NCBI RefSeq assembly: GCF_963678635.1
Contig: NC_087063.1
Span: forward strand, 35,006,540-35,066,539
Origin: Symsagittifera roscoffensis
Taxonomy: Eukaryota > Xenacoelomorpha > Acoela > Convolutidae
DNA: 60,000 bases
Reading direction: 5' to 3'
The position numbers were made by a program, and so were the translations under genes. A model generated the notes under the pieces. The model was not told where the DNA came from, made no database searches, and was given only the letters and a program-made list of their open reading frames with translations. Below, one piece after another: positions 37,550 to 44,433 of this stretch (the first letter of the stretch is position 1; every line of letters begins with the position of its first letter).

Positions 37550-37899
37550 AATCAACTGATACTTTGAGTCAGGCTTGAATAAATAAATACATCAGTTACA
37601 TTTATAAATCAAAATAGAGTTTACACAACCAAGGGATTTAACTATAAAATTAAATACATCAAAATTATCTGTTTCTCAAAAGTTTGAAGGTTAGTTTTAT
37701 TCCTTAAACATTCTTTTTCCGAAGTCTCCTTTTCTTCCTGAAGTATGTGAAGTCTGTCCAAACGCGTAATAAGGGGAGGACTGGTTCATACAAAGGGGGT
37801 ATTTTTGTGTTTTTTGTTTTTTATAAAAGTCAAAATTGTTGAGAAAGGAAATCAATAGCTATACTACATAGCTATATAAAGCGAAAGAATAAATGTTTC

Positions 37900-38658
37900 T
37901 TACAATTTTCCTTCCACCCGGGCTATAAGTTGGTGATTTTTTGTTTTCAAATTGTGGATTTGCTTTTTCAGCTCCCGGATTTGGTGCGTTTCATGTATAT
38001 GACTGCGCTGAATTTGCTCAGTATAGTCATCTAACTGGGGGGTTTGTAATTTTGCTGTCAGATATTTTGCTGGGACGTAGATTTTTTGATATTCAAGAAG
38101 GGAATTATTTATGGAATACATTTTTTTTATAGGGTGATAGGCTTCTAATTTAAAACGATTGATTAATGGATTCAAAGCATATTTGAGATCCATATCGAAG
38201 CCAGGATTGCTTTTAGAATTAATGTATCGTTCCCTTTCTAACTGAATATGTAATTTAGTGTTTAATTCAATGGGGTGCAAGGGCTGTCGCCTAATGGTCA
38301 TTGGACAATGAGAAGTTGATACCGGCGTATTTGCCGTTAGTATCTTATATGGTCTTACAATCTGGGTCCGTTTTTTAATTTTAGAATTCGAGGGAACCAG
38401 GGGTATTTTAAAATCAGGGGGTGAAATTTTTAGGGGTGGTGGCTGTGATGCTGTAGTTATCGGGACAGCTGAACTGGTTTGAAGTAGTGGCTCAACGAAG
38501 GATCGTGTTGAGGTCGGCTTTGCAGTGGGTGTTGTAGTAGTAGAAACAGTTGGTTGTTGAGTGAATGCTGAAATCTGCGAGTCCAGTGGATCAGTTGGTG
38601 GCAGAAGTGAGAGGAGATCCTCGAAATCTCTCAAGTCGTCATCAAGTGTTGCGTCCAT
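37900..38658 (-). CDS. Element accessory protein, 252 residues, unknown function
   Basis: This intact ORF lies between env and the 3' LTR. Residues 1-20 are acidic (DATLDDDLRDFEDLL, an amphipathic acidic stretch). Residues about 35-110 are rich in Pro, Thr and Ser and likely disordered. The C-terminus (about 215-252) is a predicted coiled coil with Leu/Ile heptads (IRELKKQIHNLKTKNHQLIA). It has no signal peptide or membrane segment. A strong 3' splice site (TTCTACTGTTCTAG) on the element strand ends 27 bases before the ATG, so I infer expression from a spliced RNA, as for small regulatory genes of complex retroviruses. The layout (acidic N-terminus, disordered middle, oligomerising coil) resembles transactivators or phosphoprotein-like cofactors, but I recognise no family. 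Confidence 0.7.
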   Translation of the reverse strand: MDATLDDDLRDFEDLLSLLPPTDPLDSQISAFTQQPTVSTTTTPTAKPTSTRSFVEPLLQTSSAVPITTASQPPPLKISPPDFKIPLVPSNSKIKKRTQIVRPYKILTANTPVSTSHCPMTIRRQPLHPIELNTKLHIQLERERYINSKSNPGFDMDLKYALNPLINRFKLEAYHPIKKMYSINNSLLEYQKIYVPAKYLTAKLQTPQLDDYTEQIQRSHIHETHQIRELKKQIHNLKTKNHQLIARVEGKL

Positions 38659-38702
38659 AGTTGAATCAGTTGGTATATCCTAGAACAGTAGAATTTTTTT
38701 TA

Positions 38703-41012
38703 TTAGACTGGGTTTGTTGGGTGATCCAAGTTTTGAGTTCTTCTCTCAAAACTTGTTAATTGGATATGAGGATACATGCGATCCTGGTTTATTTTATCAA
38801 TTTCCTCTAAAAGAGGGGCTTGTATTTTCTGATCACATTCTTGTTCTATTTTTTCAGTTTGCTCATCTTGAGTGAAAATTGAGGTCACTATGGAAGTGAA
38901 AAGTATATTATATGAAGCGGCAAGCAATACTTTGCCAAAATGTAGTGAGCGGCCGGTGATTTTCTGAATATGCATAGCCTTTATTATGAATACTAGGCAA
39001 TCTAGTATGAATTTCACAAATAGAAAAGAGGCGAAGACTATTCCGCATTTTTCTAAATAGTATTGTACTTTTCCAAATATACGGGTGTATTCGTTTTTCC
39101 AAAAGTTTGGAGAGATGAGATAGTCCAAATAGATTGTTTGGGAAGAGCCTAGTGGGCTGTATGAGTCCTTGAAAAGAATTTTTTTAGCATTTAGAAAGGA
39201 CCTGGATACTTTTTGCAGTATTCCTTTCATCTCTGAATTATCGGAAATCATATTCCAGAATTTTTGCATTTGAGCATAAGTGTAGATTGAAGCGCCTTGG
39301 CTAGAGGCTAAAGAATGCTTAATCTTTTGAATTATCTCTTTTGGTTCAAAGAGATATGGTCCTGTAACCCTTGTAATTTGAGGGGTTAATTCAATCCAGG
39401 ACTTATCATCATCAACATCTAGTTGAAAGAGATTCGAATGTTTGTCGGAGCAGTCTTGTAGATCTGCCGACTGAAAAGTTTGTCGCGTAATTGGATCGAC
39501 AAATCGAATGTTTTCCTTATACACAATGGGAATGCGATTATAGCATTCATCCATTAATTGCAAAGGTGAATAAAATTTTGGACAATGATAGAGCCAGGCA
39601 ACATTGCCATTGGTCTCTAAGAACATAGAGCGGTTTTTGGTTAGAATATAGCCAGCCAAACGTGGGCTTTCAAGTGAAAGCATTAAAGTATTTAATATTG
39701 AGGAGCGTTCTAGCTCACATTGATTTTGCAGAAGGGCTAACTCGGCCGTTCTGAGCATGTAGAAGCTATAAAAAAGAATATAGTCCAATTTGGTACCTAT
39801 ATGAGCTTCGTAGTCAATTTGATGACTTGAAAATTGGAGTGGCGGCGAATCATCACTTAATGTGAGAAAAGTAGAATTTGGTTGGCCGGCATTATGAATA
39901 GTTCCCGTTTCTGGGGTTGGTTTAACTTGGATTCCAGTATCCATATTGAAACCGTCAGTGTATGCAATAAAAAGTGAATCATATGAAGTTGGATACACTA
40001 TTCTGGGATGACCACAAAGAGATTGCGGTTTATTCATCACCTGTAGCATAAATTTTTGAGAATCCCTTGTATGGGTAGAATGAATAGATGGGCTAGAATC
40101 GCCTTTAATTATGTAGTATGATTCTTCGTTTTGAATCATTTTAGCCGGAAGTCTGTTTAAAACAGTGAAAATGCAATTGTTGGGTTCTTCCCAAGTATAA
40201 GCAAAAGCGTCTAAGGATGTTGTTTCACATCCATTTGTAGACACTGGACAGGGCAAAGGAATGTTTTGCCAATTATTGACTGTTCCATCTTTGAGGTTAA
40301 CAGTCAGAGTTACATTTTGCATGTAAGTTTCAAAAGTGTCCAATTTAATCCAAGAACGGCCATCACATTCGTTATGATGTTCGCCGTCAACTTTGCCAGC
40401 ATGGGCATTAGTTACTGTTTTAACATTAATTTTGAAAGGAATATTTCCAATACTAGCATAGCCTAGGTTAAGATAGCCTCTGTCGGCGGCCGATTTACAT
40501 TGATCGGCAGATAAATGGAGATCAGTAGTGATCATATTTTGTCGAGCGTCGATACCACTCGAATCAAAAGAATCGCAGAACCAACGCATTGATTGGTGTT
40601 TGATTCGACAGATTGTCGCATTTACTTTTGTGCGATAATGTCTCTGATATAGAGTAACATAAGCATGAGCTACTTTAATATTTTCTGGTTGGACTTTGCA
40701 AGGTGCTACTTTATTTAGAGAGAACATTTTGTTAGAAGTCATTAGTTGACAATCATAATGAGCAACCCGAAGATTATTTGCAGTATTTGCATATAATTGT
40801 TCTTTCGGATCAAATGCTGAGGTTTGATTCGAAAGTATTATTAGAGTTAAAAGACCAACCAAACAAATTTTTTGCAAATTTATTTTTTGGTGGTGAATGA
40901 TAGCAAAAGAATTTTTAAAAGTAATCACTTTAAGCATTTCCTCGAGAGTGGTTAGAACAGGATCTTGGTCCATTAGTTCACCTTCCTCTAGTTCACTATT
41001 TGGATTTGTCAT
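38703..41012 (-). CDS. Envelope-like membrane glycoprotein, 769 residues
   Basis: Located after integrase, the classical env position. The first roughly 48 residues are hydrophilic and acidic, followed by a hydrophobic core (about 49-60, CLVGLLTLIIL) and a plausible signal-peptidase site near residue 66. This makes an unusually long leader. The ectodomain (about 67-655) carries some fourteen cysteines and several N-X-S/T sites (NATI, NVTL, NSTF, NRSM). Two hydrophobic segments near the end (about 656-679 and 692-713) precede a 56-residue tail, so it is anchored once or as a hairpin. I see no convincing furin-type site in the middle, which argues against a cleaved class I Env. A class III (chuvirus- or gB-like) fold is possible, but I cannot establish it by eye. 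The reading frame is intact. Confidence 0.8.
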   Translation of the reverse strand: MTNPNSELEEGELMDQDPVLTTLEEMLKVITFKNSFAIIHHQKINLQKICLVGLLTLIILSNQTSAFDPKEQLYANTANNLRVAHYDCQLMTSNKMFSLNKVAPCKVQPENIKVAHAYVTLYQRHYRTKVNATICRIKHQSMRWFCDSFDSSGIDARQNMITTDLHLSADQCKSAADRGYLNLGYASIGNIPFKINVKTVTNAHAGKVDGEHHNECDGRSWIKLDTFETYMQNVTLTVNLKDGTVNNWQNIPLPCPVSTNGCETTSLDAFAYTWEEPNNCIFTVLNRLPAKMIQNEESYYIIKGDSSPSIHSTHTRDSQKFMLQVMNKPQSLCGHPRIVYPTSYDSLFIAYTDGFNMDTGIQVKPTPETGTIHNAGQPNSTFLTLSDDSPPLQFSSHQIDYEAHIGTKLDYILFYSFYMLRTAELALLQNQCELERSSILNTLMLSLESPRLAGYILTKNRSMFLETNGNVAWLYHCPKFYSPLQLMDECYNRIPIVYKENIRFVDPITRQTFQSADLQDCSDKHSNLFQLDVDDDKSWIELTPQITRVTGPYLFEPKEIIQKIKHSLASSQGASIYTYAQMQKFWNMISDNSEMKGILQKVSRSFLNAKKILFKDSYSPLGSSQTIYLDYLISPNFWKNEYTRIFGKVQYYLEKCGIVFASFLFVKFILDCLVFIIKAMHIQKITGRSLHFGKVLLAASYNILFTSIVTSIFTQDEQTEKIEQECDQKIQAPLLEEIDKINQDRMYPHIQLTSFERRTQNLDHPTNPV

Positions 41013-41524
41013 TTTTGTGGATTTTTTGTGATGGGAAATCTGAGTTAGATTTCAATTTTGTTGAGGAATTCGGCAGATTTATTTTTTGGAGAGAGAGGAG
41101 GTTTTGAATGGAAGATGTGGAATTGAGTAAGAATGAAAACAACTGTATATCAGTTAGTTTTTAAAGGCTGTTTTTGCTTTTTTGCAAATCTAAGCTCTGA
41201 TTGGCCGTTGTTATTCGGCGTCTTTCGGAAGTGACTCTTTTTAAGTCGTAATTCATTCGCCATTCGTTTTGTGGTTTTTCCACTCTGGCTTAATGTCGTG
41301 GTTTTTCCACTTAGTTTTGATTTGTTGAGATCTAGCAGTGGAATGATACTCATTCGTTTATGCTGATGTTAATTTTAACAACTGCATTCCCCTTCCTTAT
41401 TGGAGGAGGAAAATGAAAAAAACATCTCTCCATAAAAGAGGACTAAAAGCAACATCATTTGTTTGCTTTCCGTTTAAACTTCATCTGTTATCTCAGTCTT
41501 TTAAAAATTTTTGCTTTCTGAAAA
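41013..41524. promoter_or_regulatory. Divergent promoter region between env (-) and the antisense gene (+)
   Basis: The two start codons face away from each other across about 510 bp. Plus-strand signals include ATAAAAG (41432-41438), about 90 bp before the antisense ATG. Minus-strand signals include a GATATAC TATA-like box (complement of about 41148-41156) and a CCAAT box (41199-41203 complement, GGCCAATCAG). GTGGTTTTTCCAC occurs twice (41271-41283, 41298-41310); it contains the TGTGGT/CGTGGT core resembling RUNX sites. A block at 41384-41426 resembles the PPT and LTR purine motifs. Confidence 0.5.
41384..41426 (-). promoter_or_regulatory. Candidate central polypurine tract
   Basis: On the element strand it reads a T-run, CCTCCTCCAAT and then AAGGAAGGGGAATGC. 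The same arrangement occurs at the 3' PPT (37328-37372), and AAGGAAGGGAAATGC with a preceding T-rich box occurs in both LTRs (37209-37243 and 50207-50241). A central copy could be a second plus-strand priming site or a shared enhancer. Confidence 0.4.
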
Positions 41525-41881
41525 ATGAGTTATATCGAGCCTGAAGACAATCTGGTGGACTTCCCCGAGAAGTTTTTGAACTTGCGGGATGAGTTAGATT
41601 TCACACACGAAGCCTTGCTGGAGGACAAGGAAGTGGAGAGAAGGGTCGAAATCTACGACGGTTTAGTCGAAAAGGGTGCAAATCTGACGCCCATGGAATT
41701 CATGGTATTCATGGATCGGAGTTACATCTTCAAGTATCCGGTCCTGAATACTGATGAACTGTTTGAGCTGGGCTCAATACAAAGTAGGTGCTTCGCGAAG
41801 AAACTTCGGAGCCCATGGGGTGGAAACCATGTGGTTTCCCAAGAGACAATGGACTTTTTGTCCATATTCTTTGGAGAGGAT
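41525..41881 (+). CDS. Antisense gene of the retroelement, exon 1
   Basis: This is the first of two exons of a 197-residue protein encoded opposite to gag, pol and env. It runs from ATG (MSYIEPEDNLVDFPEKFLN) for exactly 119 codons to GAG GAT before GTAAGT. The exon is clearly richer in G and C than the AT-rich element genes around it, suggesting different selection or another origin. The protein is acidic in its first half (EALLEDKEVERRVEIYDGLVE), contains TPMEFMVFMDRSYIFKYP, and lacks signal peptide or membrane segment. I recognise no family. The open frame continues into the intron, but that part is poly-A/T and not protein-like. A TATA-like ATAAAAG lies about 90 bp upstream. Confidence 0.7.
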
Positions 41882-41985
41882 GTAAGTTTGTTTTACAATA
41901 CACCAAATTTTGAAAATAATAAAAAAAATTTTTTTTTTATTCAAGTGGCATGGCAACATAGAAATACTATATAAATTTGTTTTAG
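41882..41985 (+). other. 104-bp intron of the antisense gene
   Basis: GTAAGT donor and TTGTTTTAG acceptor with a T-rich tract; phase 0. Reading on the opposite strand protects it from removal when the element's genomic RNA is spliced, which explains how an intron can persist in a retroelement. Confidence 0.75.
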
Positions 41986-42222
41986 TTTCAAGAAGAATTC
42001 TTCAAAAAGCCAGTGGCAGAGGCAGAGTTTAGACGAAAAATAGAGCTTGATATTATGTTGGAGGAGGTATATCAAGCATGGTGGCGGCCTTACTCAGCGC
42101 TGCAGTTTGCAGTGAGGAGCCTGAGTAGGGCCGCGGAAAACTCGTTGGAAAAGATGGCGGCAGCAAAACTAGTGAAATCGTACACAGATATTAAATCTTG
42201 TATTTATAAAAGTTATTTTTAA
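41986..42222 (+). CDS. Antisense gene of the retroelement, exon 2
   Basis: It begins FQEEFFKKPVAEAEFRRK in phase 0 with exon 1 and ends with TAA at 42220-42222 (78 codons plus stop). It contains a helical region (IELDIMLEEVYQAWWRPY), then a basic/alanine-rich helix (LQFAVRSLSRAAENSLEK). The first half is GC-rich like exon 1. A polyadenylation signal AATAAA at 42351-42356 lies about 130 bp downstream, just before the convergent integrase stop. Together the exons give a small, mostly helical protein of unknown function. Comparable antisense genes in retroviruses are HTLV HBZ and HIV asp, but no sequence similarity is claimed. Confidence 0.7.
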   Translation, partial: FQEEFFKKPVAEAEFRRKIELDIMLEEVYQAWWRPYSALQFAVRSLSRAAENSLEKMAAAKLVKSYTDIKSCIYKSYF

Positions 42223-42369
42223 ATTTATTTATTAACATGTTATTTTTGGTGTTTTGTGTTTTTATTACAAACGAAATATTTTTAAAGTAGAAAAGAAAAA
42301 AAAAAAAAAAGGCCAATAGAAAGAATTTAAAAAAATATTTAGTTTGGCCAAATAAATGGTTTAGTGTTT

Positions 42370-44430
42370 TTATTTCTTTTTAAATTTGCCAATTAGACTA
42401 GATGGAATTGTAGTTCCATAAAAGTTTGTAGGACGATTTGTCCGTTTAGGTTTTTTGGATTCAGAAAGTGATCCAGGTGCGGATCGAGTGTTCTCATAGA
42501 AGCTTTCCTGAGAGCTATGAGGGATATTTTTTCCATCAGTAAAGCTTTCTGATGATTCAGATAAACGAGGGATATCAGGAGGACGGGGAGTATTATATTG
42601 TGTTGTTATATTTTGGTGGCGGCGGCCAAAGTCATTTGCGAGACTAGTATTAGGACTTATACTGCGGCTAGGTAGGCGGCGGTGGCCATAACTACTAGAT
42701 TGACTTGTTGAAGGATTAGGGGTTTTATCAGCAGGATAGGGAGTTGAACTTCGAATAGGTCTAAGATTTTGGTCAATCGCAGTCGCATCGAACAAAGTTC
42801 TTAGATGCATAGTTTCTCTGCCTGAATCTAATGATTGATCTTGGACAATAGTTCTATTTTGATCCTCATTTGTAGGGGTATGATCAGTCATTTGCTGATA
42901 ACCATTGTTGACTACTGGCCAAAACTGGTATTGTAGATTTTCAACCTGTTTAGGTTTATTGAAAGAGTCGATTTGATGATTTGTTATATGATCATAAAAA
43001 TCACTTGAAAATAAATCACTAGAGTACTCTTGTAGTAGCTTGGGCATTTGTTGTTCTTTAGGAAAGTATTCAACAATATGATTGCGGTGGACAATCTTTT
43101 CTTCGTTAGTGAAATCATTTTGAGTTCCGTATGTTACTTCCGTGATTTTTTCAATTACGGTGTAAGGTCCAGATCTCAAATTCAAAAGTTTTTGACTTTT
43201 CAATAGTGGTTTGGATCTGTTTTCTAGTAACACTTTTGTGCCTTCTTTTATAGGCCGTCCTAATTTAAATTGATTTCGGAACATGTGGGCCTTATTAGTG
43301 ATGCGGCGGCAATGGGTATAGGTGTTACTATAAATCAACTTAAAATCATTTTCCCTTCTTAGTATTTCGGCGGAAATTTGATTTTTTAGAAATCTATCTA
43401 TGGTCTCATTGTTTGACTTATGCTCGGTATGAGCATGATTTTCGAGACCAGCGCAAAATTCAGAGGTACATCTTTTGTTTTGGTCGCGGTAGAGGCCTAA
43501 TTTAAGGCTAAGGGCAACCTGAGGTTTTATGCCAAAGACAATCTCATATGGAGTGTAACCTGTACTTGAATTAATGGCGGTGTTATGTGCAAAAGCAAAT
43601 TTATTTGTTAATTCAGACCATTTTGAGCCTGAGGTACTCAAGAAATGTCGAAAGTACTGGGTTAAATGTTTATTCTGGACTTCAACTTTTCCGTTAGTCC
43701 AAGGCGAGTAAGTAGTTCTTGGTCTCAGGGTTATTCCCAATTCAGAGGACCAATGAGCAAAGTCATTACTCATGAATGCACTTCCATTATCATGAATAAT
43801 TTGTTGTGGAATACCAAATGTTGTGATGTATTTCTCTAAGAGCTTAATAGTTTCCTTAGAGTCTGCATGGGTGCATGAATATACTTGAAGATATCTAGAG
43901 AAGGCATCTATCACAACTAAGCAAAAGTTTTTGCCGTGACTTGATGGTCTAAGTGGACCTTTATGATCAATGTGGATCGTTTTCATTGGGATTGTTTCTA
44001 ATTGTCCCCATTGTTGTAATGGAGCTTCATTCAGGTCTTTTCGTTTAGGTTTATTTTTCTGACATTCTACGCAATCATGAAGAAGCATGTTGACCCATTT
44101 ATAGAGTCCGGGCCAATAGAAATATCTTTTGATTATTTCCAAAGTTTTTGTTTCGCCGTGATGACCGCTAAGAGGATGCTTATGAGCTAACTCAAAGCAG
44201 TTTAGCACTAGAGAGATGGGTAAGCAAATTTTTGGACTCTTAGTGTAGTCATAATTATATTCATTAATACATAGAAGATCATGTTGGTCTTCAATGAATA
44301 ATAATTCGAACTGCCTGATATAGGCTTTTAATCCTTTTTCTTCACGATAAGGATTTTTTTTGTTTCTTTCTGGCTTTTCGTTTTGCTTTATGCAATTTTT
44401 GATATCTATGATTACAGTATCGTTACACTG
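42370..44430 (-). CDS. Integrase with GPY/F module and long tail (pol, after in-frame TAG)
   Basis: This frame is continuous with pol after one TAG. A zinc-binding HHCC region begins about 75 residues in (AHKHPLSGHHGET then HDCVECQ). The catalytic core has the D,D(35)E triad: D in TIHIDHKGP, D in IIHDNGSAF and E in NGKVEVQNK, with 35 residues between the second D and E. The chromatin- and DNA-binding C-terminal module includes LRSGPYTVIEKI, the GPY/F motif of Ty3/Gypsy integrases. A further roughly 200 residues rich in Ser, Thr, Pro and Asn are unusual. The stop is at 42370-42372. The nominal ORF start at 44208 is a GTG and not meaningful; coding extends upstream to the TAG. The core looks catalytically intact. 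Confidence 0.93.
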   Translation of the reverse strand, partial: QCNDTVIIDIKNCIKQNEKPERNKKNPYREEKGLKAYIRQFELLFIEDQHDLLCINEYNYDYTKSPKICLPISLVLNCFELAHKHPLSGHHGETKTLEIIKRYFYWPGLYKWVNMLLHDCVECQKNKPKRKDLNEAPLQQWGQLETIPMKTIHIDHKGPLRPSSHGKNFCLVVIDAFSRYLQVYSCTHADSKETIKLLEKYITTFGIPQQIIHDNGSAFMSNDFAHWSSELGITLRPRTTYSPWTNGKVEVQNKHLTQYFRHFLSTSGSKWSELTNKFAFAHNTAINSSTGYTPYEIVFGIKPQVALSLKLGLYRDQNKRCTSEFCAGLENHAHTEHKSNNETIDRFLKNQISAEILRRENDFKLIYSNTYTHCRRITNKAHMFRNQFKLGRPIKEGTKVLLENRSKPLLKSQKLLNLRSGPYTVIEKITEVTYGTQNDFTNEEKIVHRNHIVEYFPKEQQMPKLLQEYSSDLFSSDFYDHITNHQIDSFNKPKQVENLQYQFWPVVNNGYQQMTDHTPTNEDQNRTIVQDQSLDSGRETMHLRTLFDATAIDQNLRPIRSSTPYPADKTPNPSTSQSSSYGHRRLPSRSISPNTSLANDFGRRHQNITTQYNTPRPPDIPRLSESSESFTDGKNIPHSSQESFYENTRSAPGSLSESKKPKRTNRPTNFYGTTIPSSLIGKFKKK

Positions 44431-44433
44431 CTA
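44431..44433 (-). other. In-frame TAG between pol and integrase (readthrough or lesion)
   Basis: Frame arithmetic and translation show pol and integrase in one frame, separated only by this stop. Its context is CAA TAG CAG; a 5' CAA and 3' CAR are shared with tobamovirus-type leaky stops (CAA TAG CAR YYA), though the next codon TGT does not fit YYA. A single C-to-T change of CAG to TAG would explain it equally well. Confidence 0.8.
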
